DNA from: an uncultured Clostridium sp.
Lineage (GTDB): Bacteria > Bacillota > Clostridia > Lachnospirales > Lachnospiraceae
Assembly: GCA_947643685.1 (NCBI GenBank)
Contig: CANRXD010000010.1
Span: 1 to 13,405 of the forward strand
Length of the DNA: 13,405 nucleotides
Direction of reading: 5' to 3'
Made by a program: the position numbers and the translations under genes. Position 1 is the first letter of the stretch. Each line of letters starts with the position of its first letter. This document shows, in pieces, positions 6,362-12,157 of the stretch. The notes beneath the pieces are model-generated. The model worked only from the letters and a program-made list of their open reading frames with translations, was not told the DNA's origin and did no database searches.

Positions 6362-7095
6362 CGGATTCCTATGTGGCTGTGGATCTGGAAACCACAGGAA
6401 TCGGGGCGAAAAAAGAAAAAATTACAGAAATTGCCATGGTAAAAGTAGTGGATGGGCAGGTGACAGACACGTTCCATACTTTAATCAATCCCCACAGGAA
6501 GATTCCGGAAGAGATTGTAAGGCTCACGGGAATTGATGATGAGATGGTGAAGGATGCGCCGGGGATTGAAATCGTCATGCCGGAGGTAATCCGGTTTTGT
6601 GAGGGATTTCCGGTTCTGGGGCATCAGGTCATTTTTGACTATGGGTTTCTGAAGCAGGCGGCTGTGAACCAGAGACTGGAGTTCGAAAAGGAGGGAATTG
6701 ATACCCTGAAAATCTGCCGGATGGTGATGCCGGCAGAAGAAAAGAAAAATCTGGGAGCGGCCTGCACATATTTTGGCATCTGTCCGGATACCGCTCACCG
6801 GGCACTTTCGGATGCCATGGCAGCCCATCTTCTCTATATGGAAATGAAAAAGCGCTTCGGAGAAGAAAAAAAAGCGCTTTTTGAAGCAAAATCCCTGCAA
6901 TATAGGGCAAAAAAGGAAAAACCTGCTTCAAAAAGGCAAAAACAACACTTGCAGGATTTAGTAAAATATCATAGAATAAACGTGACTGTCCAGATTGATC
7001 ATATGTCCGGAAATGAAATTTCGAGAATGATCGACAAAATTATTTTGAATCATGGGCGAATTCCGAAAGGACGAGAGGGACAGGAGCAGGGATAA
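6358..7095 (+). CDS. DEDDh 3'-5' exonuclease (DnaQ/PolC-epsilon-like)
   Basis: The protein is 245 residues. The exonuclease domain covers about residues 1-165 with all catalytic residues visible: Asp9 and Glu11 in D-L-E-T-T-G, Asp94 in H-Q-V-I-F-D-Y, and His147 with Asp152 in H-R-A-L-S-D. It is a complete DEDDh nuclease resembling the proofreading domain of PolC and stand-alone DnaQ-like enzymes. A charged linker rich in Lys and Glu (about 165-195) leads to a small C-terminal segment, R-Q-K-Q-H-L-Q-D-L through I-S-R-M-I-D-K-I-I (194-233), which I do not recognise firmly; it may bind nucleic acid or a partner. The ATGA overlap with nth suggests coupling and a repair or trimming role. The Lys/Glu region contains a perfect 11-bp hairpin (listed separately). 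Confidence 0.9.
   Translation: MTDSYVAVDLETTGIGAKKEKITEIAMVKVVDGQVTDTFHTLINPHRKIPEEIVRLTGIDDEMVKDAPGIEIVMPEVIRFCEGFPVLGHQVIFDYGFLKQAAVNQRLEFEKEGIDTLKICRMVMPAEEKKNLGAACTYFGICPDTAHRALSDAMAAHLLYMEMKKRFGEEKKALFEAKSLQYRAKKEKPASKRQKQHLQDLVKYHRINVTVQIDHMSGNEISRMIDKIILNHGRIPKGREGQEQG
6847..6882 (+). repeat. Perfect 11-bp inverted repeat inside the exonuclease gene
   Basis: aaaaagcgctt (6847-6857) is the exact reverse complement of aagcgcttttt (6872-6882), separated by 14 nt. The RNA hairpin would have a GCGC core, and its 3' arm ends in five U. This resembles an intrinsic terminator whose U-tract is inside the stem; because the sequence is symmetric it would look the same on both strands. It lies in the Lys/Glu-rich linker codons, so it may be a by-product of composition. 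Confidence 0.45.
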
Positions 7096-7125
7096 TTTCC
7101 TGAAATCGAGATAAAATGAAATAAA

Positions 7126-7132
7126 AGAGGTG
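7126..7132 (+). promoter_or_regulatory. Ribosome binding site deciding a TTG start
   Basis: agaggtg lies 6 nt upstream of TTG 7139 and matches the 16S anti-Shine-Dalgarno well. It fixes TTG as the start of the small membrane protein. The in-frame GTG at 7130-7132 is part of this site and has no comparable site of its own. Confidence 0.7.
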
Positions 7133-7138
7133 AATACT

Positions 7139-7255
7139 TTGCTTAATTTAAATGATAAGAAGACAAGAAAAATTTTTTCAACCGTAGTCATCGTGATCGT
7201 TGTTTTGGCAATGGTGCTTCCGATGGTTTTAGGATCTTTATTATCCGTTATTTAG
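7139..7255 (+). CDS. Small single-pass membrane protein, 38 residues, TTG start
   Basis: A short frame starts at TTG 7139, has a well-placed agaggtg site, and ends at TAG 7253-7255. The product begins M-L-N-L-N-D-K-K-T-R-K, a polar, positively charged head, and continues with about 25 hydrophobic residues (12-38: mostly Val, Ile, Leu and Met, with Pro28 and Gly32). This is one membrane helix with the basic end expected inside the cell. It fills the gap between the exonuclease gene (43 bp upstream) and the VanW gene (23 bp downstream) on the same strand, leaving little spacer on either side. I do not recognise the family. The ribosome site, packing and clear membrane topology make it a likely real gene. 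A role beside the secreted VanW protein is possible but unproven. Confidence 0.72.
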   Translation: MLNLNDKKTRKIFSTVVIVIVVLAMVLPMVLGSLLSVI

Positions 7256-7278
7256 ATATGTATTAAAAGGAGAAAATT

Positions 7279-8862
7279 ATGAAACAATATGTGTGGAGTG
7301 CAGGTGTGGCGGCAGCCATGGCAGCCGGCCTGGTTTTTATGGCACCGTTTTCCGCACACGCAGAAGAGCCCATTCCGGGCGGAGTCTTTGTGGGAAGCCT
7401 GAATCTGGAGGGGTTGACCGAGAAAGAAGCGGAAGAAAAGGTGGCTGGATATGTGGCGGAAAAGCTGAACCAGACCATCACTCTCGAGGTAAACGGAACT
7501 CAGGTTTCAGCCAACGCGGAGGAACTGGGGCTTAGCTGGGGAAATAAAGATGCGGTGGATGATGCATTAAGAGGTACGGAGATTAAGGGAAACCTGATCA
7601 GACGTTATATGAAGAAAAAGGATTTAGAGGTTAATCCTGTAAATATTGACCTGGATATGGATGTGGATCAGGAAAAAATTTCTGCTTTCGTCAATGAGAA
7701 ATGCGGAGCGGTTGTAACAGAACCTCAGAATGCCGTGATCACAAAACAGGACGGGGAATTTATTATCACTCCGGAAGTGGTGGGAACCGCTGTGGATATT
7801 GAGGCTACAAAAAATTCTCTGAATGAAGCCTTAAATGGAGCGGGAACGGATGGAATTGCCATTGCGGCTACGGTAACTGAAAAGGAGCCGGAAATAACTG
7901 CTGAGGACCTTTCCACCATCAAAGACGTACTGGGAACATTTTCCACCGATTTCAGCAGCAGCGGCGCCTCCCGTTCCACGAACCTGGCGGTGGGAGCTTC
8001 AAAAATAAACGGACATGTTTTAATGCCTGGTCAGGTCCTTTCCGGCTATGAATGTATGCAGCCGTTTACAGTGGAGAACGGATACCGCACAGCCACAGCC
8101 TATGAAAACGGAAGATCTGTTGACAGTATCGGCGGAGGTGTGTGCCAGATTTCCACTACTCTTTATAACGCATCGCTGCTTGCGGAGCTGGATATTGTAC
8201 AGAGACAGAATCACTCCATGACCATCGCCTATGTAAAGCCATCCATGGATGCTGCCATTGCGGGGACCTATAAGGACCTTAAAATATCCAACCCCTATGA
8301 CACGCCCATTTATGTGGAGGGGTATACGTCAGGAAAAACGCTGACCTTTACGATTTATGGAAAAGAAACGCGACCGGCCAACAGGACGTTAAAATTTGAG
8401 TCCCAGACGCTTCAGAGAATCGATCCGGGCGAACCTGTTGAGCAGGTGGATAATTCCTTAATGCCAGGACAGAGAGTTAAAGTTCAGTCCAGTCATACTG
8501 GCCTCAAGTCCCAGCTATATAAATGTGTATATGTGGACGGGGAGCTGAAAGAGCGGACGCTTCTCAATGCGGACACATATAATGCGTCCAAGGCCATTTA
8601 CCGGGTGGGTCCGGCAGCTCCTGCTGTGGCACCGGTGGAGGAAACCCCGGCCGCACCTGAACCGACACCGCCTCCGGAAACAACGGCTGCTCCCACAGAG
8701 CCTGTGCCGACAGAAACACAGCCCCTCGGCCCCGGCTACGAGTATGGTCCGGGAATGCCTGCTCCCGCTGAAGAGCCCAAACAGGTACCTGAGGCGCCGG
8801 CGTCTGCTCCGGCAGAGGCTTCGGCTCCCGCACCTCTCACGGAGGGTCCGGGAGGAGAGTAA
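7279..8862 (+). CDS. Secreted VanW-domain protein with G5 domain and Pro/Ala-rich tail
   Basis: This 527-residue protein starts at ATG 7279 after an aaaaggaga site. A signal peptide is clear: a hydrophobic core at about 8-24 and the A-H-A cleavage motif at 26-28. Residues about 35-215 form a YoaR-like N-terminal region that in this family resembles peptidoglycan-binding repeats. The VanW domain covers about 219-345, with I-G-G-G-V-C-Q-I-S-T (284-293) and the R-Q-N-H-S-M motif (309-314). A G5-type domain follows (about 372-443: I-D-P-G, Q-R-V-K, Y-x-C-V-Y-V-D). Residues 445-527 are a disordered Pro/Ala/Glu/Thr tail without an LPxTG sortase signal. It is exported and probably sits at the cell wall. 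VanW was named from a vancomycin-resistance cluster, but chromosomal homologues like this give no evidence of resistance; their biochemical role is not settled. Confidence 0.93.
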   Translation: MKQYVWSAGVAAAMAAGLVFMAPFSAHAEEPIPGGVFVGSLNLEGLTEKEAEEKVAGYVAEKLNQTITLEVNGTQVSANAEELGLSWGNKDAVDDALRGTEIKGNLIRRYMKKKDLEVNPVNIDLDMDVDQEKISAFVNEKCGAVVTEPQNAVITKQDGEFIITPEVVGTAVDIEATKNSLNEALNGAGTDGIAIAATVTEKEPEITAEDLSTIKDVLGTFSTDFSSSGASRSTNLAVGASKINGHVLMPGQVLSGYECMQPFTVENGYRTATAYENGRSVDSIGGGVCQISTTLYNASLLAELDIVQRQNHSMTIAYVKPSMDAAIAGTYKDLKISNPYDTPIYVEGYTSGKTLTFTIYGKETRPANRTLKFESQTLQRIDPGEPVEQVDNSLMPGQRVKVQSSHTGLKSQLYKCVYVDGELKERTLLNADTYNASKAIYRVGPAAPAVAPVEETPAAPEPTPPPETTAAPTEPVPTETQPLGPGYEYGPGMPAPAEEPKQVPEAPASAPAEASAPAPLTEGPGGE

Positions 8863-8876
8863 CCGGTAAGAGAACT

Positions 8877-9509
8877 ATGATGAGAAAAATAGACAGAGAG
8901 CCCAATGGCAGGCAAAGCTTTGTTCCGGGACAGGATCTGGTGGTAGCCGGGGTAATTGGAAAGACCGGAGCCAGGGCCATTCTGGAGAAAAAAGAAAATT
9001 ATTTGAATTCCCGATTCCATCCGGCATTTATAAAACGGCTCGAAGCGGCAGCGGATGAAGAAATCTGTCTGACTCCTGAGGCTCTTATGGAGCTTGGGGC
9101 AACAGAATGGGAATACATAGAAGAGGGCGGCGTTTTAGCGGCCCTCTGGCGTTTATCCGGGGCCTATGAGCAGGGAATTTCATTTTCCCTCCTTAAAATA
9201 CCGGTGAATCAGGAAATTATAGAGGCGTGTGAACTTTTCGACTTAAACCCGTATCGGCTCTGGTGCGGCGAATGCGTTCTCATTGCAGCGGATCATGGAC
9301 AGGACATGGTGTGCGCCCTGGAAGAGAAAGGAATTCGGGCAGCAGTCATTGGAAAAGTGGAAAAGGGAATTACAAGAAGGATGACAGGCATCGGCGGGAC
9401 CGGATATTTGGAGCGGCCCCGGCCGGACGAAGTATACAGAATCATTGACGAGGAGGATTATCATGCGGGAAAAAATACTGGCGATTATCGAAAAGAACAG
9501 CAGAATTGA
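8877..9509 (+). CDS. Stand-alone AIR synthase-related/HypE C-terminal-like protein
   Basis: The protein is 210 residues. From about 84 to 140 it resembles the C-terminal domain of PurM/HypE/ThiL proteins: E-E-G-G-V-L-A-A-L-W-R-L-S, then I-P-V-N-Q-E-I-I-E-A-C-E-L-F-D-L-N-P, then G-E-C-V-L-I-A-A. The N-terminal ATP-binding half of those enzymes (over 130 residues) is missing; residues 1-60 instead include V-V-A-G-V-I-G-K-T-G-A and F-H-P-A-F-I-K-R. It cannot be a normal AIR synthase or HypE, and its function is unknown. It starts 14 bp after the VanW stop. ATG 8877 and ATG 8880 are both possible, with only a weak site before them. Its last 15 codons overlap the alaR start by 47 nt, suggesting coupled translation. 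The polar tail after about 190 probably adds little. Confidence 0.72.
   Translation: MMRKIDREPNGRQSFVPGQDLVVAGVIGKTGARAILEKKENYLNSRFHPAFIKRLEAAADEEICLTPEALMELGATEWEYIEEGGVLAALWRLSGAYEQGISFSLLKIPVNQEIIEACELFDLNPYRLWCGECVLIAADHGQDMVCALEEKGIRAAVIGKVEKGITRRMTGIGGTGYLERPRPDEVYRIIDEEDYHAGKNTGDYRKEQQN
9450..9456 (+). promoter_or_regulatory. Ribosome binding site deciding the alaR start
   Basis: gaggagg lies 6 nt upstream of ATG 9463, inside the preceding gene. It favours ATG 9463 over the in-frame TTG at 9445, which lies upstream of this site. Confidence 0.75.
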
Positions 9510-9945
9510 TCTGGCGGACCTGGCGGCCCTTCTGGGTGAAAGTGAGGCCACAGTGGCCAATGAGATCGTGGATATGGAAAAAGAAAATATTATCTGCGGT
9601 TATCATACGATGATAAACTGGGATAAGACCAGCGATGAAAAAGTAACCGCCCTCATTGAGGTTAAGGTAACTCCTCAGCGGGGTATGGGCTTTGAAAAGC
9701 TGGCGGAGCGCATTTATCAGTACAGCGAGGTAAACTCCATGTATCTGATGTCCGGTGCTTATGACTTCACAGTCATTCTGGAAGGAAAAACCATGCGTGA
9801 AGTGGCCCGGTTCGTATCGGAAAAGCTGGCTACCATGAATTATGTCTTAAGTACTGCGACACACTTTATATTAAAAAAGTACAAAGACCATGGAACTGTT
9901 ATGTGTGAAAAACCTGAAGACGAAAGGATGCTGATTACTCCGTGA
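9463..9945 (+). CDS. alaR: Lrp/AsnC-family transcriptional regulator, AlaR-like
   Basis: This 160-residue protein has the two usual Lrp parts. A winged helix-turn-helix occupies about residues 1-50 (I-D-L-A-D-L-A-A-L-L-G-E-S-E-A-T-V as recognition region, then I-I-C-G-Y). A RAM/AsnC ligand-binding domain occupies about 62-140 (A-L-I-E-V-K-V, and S-G-A-Y-D-F at 97-102, where family members contact effector amino acids). The start is ATG 9463, chosen for the gaggagg site; the earlier in-frame TTG is not needed. Its TGA overlaps the next gene's GTG start (GTGA, 9942-9945). Bacillus subtilis has the same order, alaR (yugG) then alaT (yugH), where the Lrp protein controls the alanine aminotransferase. 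I infer the same here, with alanine or a similar amino acid as effector. The C-terminal tail from about 143 is polar. Confidence 0.85.
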   Translation: MREKILAIIEKNSRIDLADLAALLGESEATVANEIVDMEKENIICGYHTMINWDKTSDEKVTALIEVKVTPQRGMGFEKLAERIYQYSEVNSMYLMSGAYDFTVILEGKTMREVARFVSEKLATMNYVLSTATHFILKKYKDHGTVMCEKPEDERMLITP

Positions 9946-11111
9946 GAAACCCGTTATCTGACACAATTGTTACAATTCCTCCGTCCGGAATCCGGAAATT
10001 TTTTGACATCGTAAGTGAAATGAAGGACGCAATTTCCCTGGGTGTAGGTGAGCCGGATTTTGACACGCCGTGGCATATCAGGGACGAGGGCATTTATTCC
10101 CTGGAAAAGGGGCGTACCTTTTACACATCCAACACCGGATTAAAAGAGCTGAAAATGGAAATCTGCCGCTATTTAAAGCGCCGGTTTGATGTGTCTTATG
10201 ATTACAGCACTGAGGTTTTGGTGACTGTGGGCGGCAGTGAGGCCATTGATATTGCCTTAAGAGCTATGCTAAATCCCGGGGATGAGGTGTTGATTCCCCA
10301 GCCCAGCTATGTCTCCTATACCCCCTGTACCATTCTGGCCGGGGGAATTCCGGTGGTGATCGAGCTGGAAGAGAAAGATCGATTCCGTCTCACAAAGGAG
10401 AAGCTGCTGGAAAAGATTACACCGAAAACCAAGGTGCTGATCCTTCCGTTCCCCAACAATCCCACCGGCTCCATCATGGAACCGAAGGATCTGGCAGAAA
10501 TTGCAAAGGTTGTGGAAGAATATGACCTGTTTGTTATTTCTGATGAAATTTATGCAGAGCTTACGTATTCTGGAGATCACTGCACCATCGCGGCATTTCC
10601 GGGAATGAAGGAGAGAACCGTACTGATCAACGGCTTTTCCAAATCCTACGCTATGACCGGATGGCGTCTGGGATATGCCTGTGCGCCGGAAATTATTTTA
10701 CAGCAGATGTTAAAGATTCACCAGTTTGCCATTTTATGTGCGCCCACAACCAGCCAGTATGCGGCCGTGGAAGCTTTAAGAAACGGTGATCCTGATGTGG
10801 AGAATATGCGGGAGGCTTATGACCAGAGAAGGAAATATCTTGTGAAAACACTGCGGGATATGGGGTTTGACTGTTATGAGCCCCAGGGGGCATTCTATGT
10901 GTTCCCCAACATCAAACGGTTTCGCATGACCTCCGAAAACTTTGCCCTGAAGCTTCTGGAGGAGGAAAAGGTGGCAGTGGTTCCGGGGACTGCTTTTGGA
11001 GACTGCGGGGAAGGTTATCTGAGACTTTCCTACGCCTATTCATTGGAAGATTTAAAGCGGGCGCTGGAGCGCATAGAGCGTTTTGTAAAACGCCTGGATG
11101 GGAAGGAATAA
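9942..11111 (+). CDS. alaT: PLP-dependent class I aminotransferase, AlaT/YugH-like
   Basis: The protein is 389 residues and starts at GTG 9942, overlapping alaR by 4 nt, with a modest aagga site upstream. The next in-frame Met is residue 27 and would cut the conserved P-S-G-I-R-K-F-F-D opening, so GTG is the better start. Fold type I landmarks are present: G-V-G-E-P-D-F (34-40), P-N-N-P-T-G (171-176), D-E-I-Y (201-204), the PLP lysine Lys234 in S-K-S-Y-A-M-T-G-W-R-L-G, and carboxylate-binding Arg361 in Y-L-R-L-S-Y. The sequence closely follows B. subtilis YugH/AlaT as I recall it (S-G-I-R-K-F-F-D, E-M-K-D, S-L-G-V-G-E-P-D-F). Alanine-pyruvate transamination is therefore the best guess; PatA or aspartate aminotransferase activity cannot be excluded. 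The adjacent Lrp gene supports amino-acid control. Confidence 0.9.
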   Translation: MRNPLSDTIVTIPPSGIRKFFDIVSEMKDAISLGVGEPDFDTPWHIRDEGIYSLEKGRTFYTSNTGLKELKMEICRYLKRRFDVSYDYSTEVLVTVGGSEAIDIALRAMLNPGDEVLIPQPSYVSYTPCTILAGGIPVVIELEEKDRFRLTKEKLLEKITPKTKVLILPFPNNPTGSIMEPKDLAEIAKVVEEYDLFVISDEIYAELTYSGDHCTIAAFPGMKERTVLINGFSKSYAMTGWRLGYACAPEIILQQMLKIHQFAILCAPTTSQYAAVEALRNGDPDVENMREAYDQRRKYLVKTLRDMGFDCYEPQGAFYVFPNIKRFRMTSENFALKLLEEEKVAVVPGTAFGDCGEGYLRLSYAYSLEDLKRALERIERFVKRLDGKE

Positions 11112-11123
11112 AGAGACGTTTTT

Positions 11124-11615
11124 ATGAACATCGTACTTTTTGAGCCGGAAATGCCGGCGAATACAGGAAATATCGGCCGCACCTGTGTGGCAACCAACAC
11201 GAAGCTTCATCTGATTGAGCCCCTCGGGTTCAAACTCAGTGAGAAGCATCTGGTGCGGGCCGGCCTGGATTATTGGGATAAGCTGGATGTGACAGTATAC
11301 AGCGATTTTGGTGACTTTCTGGAACGGAATCCGAAGGCCAGGATTTATATGGCTACCACAAAGGCGCGGACGGTATATACAGATGTGCAGTATGAGCCGG
11401 ACTGTTTTCTGATGTTTGGTCCGGAGAGCCGGGGAATCCCTGAAGAGATTTTGGCGGACCATCCGGACACCTGCGTGCGGATTCCCATGTGGGGAGACAT
11501 CCGTTCTTTGAATCTGTCTAATTCCGTTGCCATTATTCTTTACGAGGCCTTAAGACAAAACGGTTTCGAGAAAATGACTATGGAAGGGCATCTGCATCGT
11601 CTGGAGTGGAAATGA
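11124..11615 (+). CDS. trmL: tRNA (cytidine(34)/uridine(34)-2'-O)-methyltransferase, SPOUT family
   Basis: The protein is 163 residues, full length for TrmL. The opening L-F-E-P-E-M-P-A-N-T-G-N-I-G-R-T (5-20) carries the N-T-G-N-I-G-R-T signature. The SPOUT knot that binds S-adenosylmethionine is formed by F-G-P-E-S-R-G (98-104), R-I-P-M (119-122) and S-L-N-L-S-N-S (128-134). TrmL methylates the 2'-OH of the wobble nucleotide in tRNA-Leu isoacceptors. It starts 12 bp after alaT; the ribosome site is weak (aaagaga, about 10 nt upstream). It is the last gene of the plus-strand run. The next gene converges from the other strand with only 26 bp between stop codons, and no clear terminator hairpin is visible there. 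Confidence 0.95.
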   Translation: MNIVLFEPEMPANTGNIGRTCVATNTKLHLIEPLGFKLSEKHLVRAGLDYWDKLDVTVYSDFGDFLERNPKARIYMATTKARTVYTDVQYEPDCFLMFGPESRGIPEEILADHPDTCVRIPMWGDIRSLNLSNSVAIILYEALRQNGFEKMTMEGHLHRLEWK

Positions 11616-11641
11616 AATCCCAACGTGGATGGCCGATTGCC

Positions 11642-12064
11642 CTACATCTCAATCAGATGAAATGGTATCTGGTGTGCCCTGAGCATCTGCGCTTCCCTGC
11701 GGTGACAGGTAAAGACGATCATCTGTCCGCCATAGGATTCTGAAAGCCATTTTAAGGCGGTGCGGAGTCTGTCATCGTCATATTGAGTAAAGCTGTCATC
11801 GAAGATCAGCGGGAGCGGCTCACCATTGTTTTGAAAAAGCTTTGCCGCAGCCAGACGAAGGGCCAGATATACCTGGTCCATGGTTCCGCTGCTGACGTTT
11901 TCCAGGGGAACCAGTTTCGTTTTAGTATTTAAAAATACGTTGAGATTTTCGTCAATGCTCATAATGTTATAAAGGCAGCCGGTGATTCCGGTTACCAGCC
12001 GGGAAGCCTCTTTATTCAGATAAAGGCCAAAGGAGTCGCGTATGGAGGAAGAAAGATCGGTCAT
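11642..12064 (-). CDS. C-terminal fragment of the ATPase, possible restart product
   Basis: If translation restarts after the TGA, the first ATG in frame is 12064, preceded by a modest aggaaa site. It would give 140 residues containing signature S-S-G-T (58-61), Walker B with F-D-D (88-90), and the switch histidine (121), but no Walker A. In SMC/Rad50-type enzymes the N- and C-terminal parts form one ATP site, so a separate C-terminal chain could in principle still associate with the N-terminal piece. This is possible, not shown; the simpler reading is a broken gene. Confidence 0.4.
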   Translation of the reverse strand: MTDLSSSIRDSFGLYLNKEASRLVTGITGCLYNIMSIDENLNVFLNTKTKLVPLENVSSGTMDQVYLALRLAAAKLFQNNGEPLPLIFDDSFTQYDDDRLRTALKWLSESYGGQMIVFTCHRREAQMLRAHQIPFHLIEM

Positions 12065-12154
12065 GGTTTCCTGGGCCAGTTCGATGGCGGCTACCTCTTC
12101 CCGGATCCGGTCGTTTTCTGCCAGCGTCCGTTTAAGTGAGGCGGGCAGGTTTTT

Positions 12155-12157
12155 TCA
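12155..12157 (-). other. In-frame TGA splitting the ATPase gene
   Basis: On the minus strand the codons read ctg gac att tta aat aat, TGA, aaa aac ctg ccc. The frame before and after is the same, and the 30 codons between the TGA and the next ATG (12064) continue as a plausible coiled coil (K-N-L-P-A-S-L-K-R-T-L-A-E-N-D-R). A single-base substitution explains it; an indel in the adjacent A6 run would have shifted the frame and does not. Confidence 0.85.

Noticed and set aside
6949..6977. Promoter-like TTGCAG-17 bp-TAGAAT ahead of the small membrane protein and VanW genes
   Set aside because: The -10 matches 5 of 6 but the -35 only 3 of 6, the site lies inside the exonuclease gene in an A/T-rich stretch, and the leader would be about 155 nt. 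Too weak to list as a feature without start-site mapping.
7279..8862. Vancomycin resistance gene
   Set aside because: The VanW domain alone does not confer resistance, and no vanHAX-type ligase, dehydrogenase or dipeptidase gene is present; this is an ordinary chromosomal VanW/G5 protein.
11616..11641. Bidirectional terminator between convergent trmL and the ATPase gene
   Set aside because: The 26-bp gap shows no stable inverted repeat or T-run on either strand; termination may occur inside the opposing genes.
12155..12157. TGA as a selenocysteine codon or programmed read-through
   Set aside because: No convincing hairpin directly follows the TGA as bacterial selenocysteine insertion needs, the site is in a coiled coil rather than an active site, and nothing in the window encodes selenocysteine machinery.
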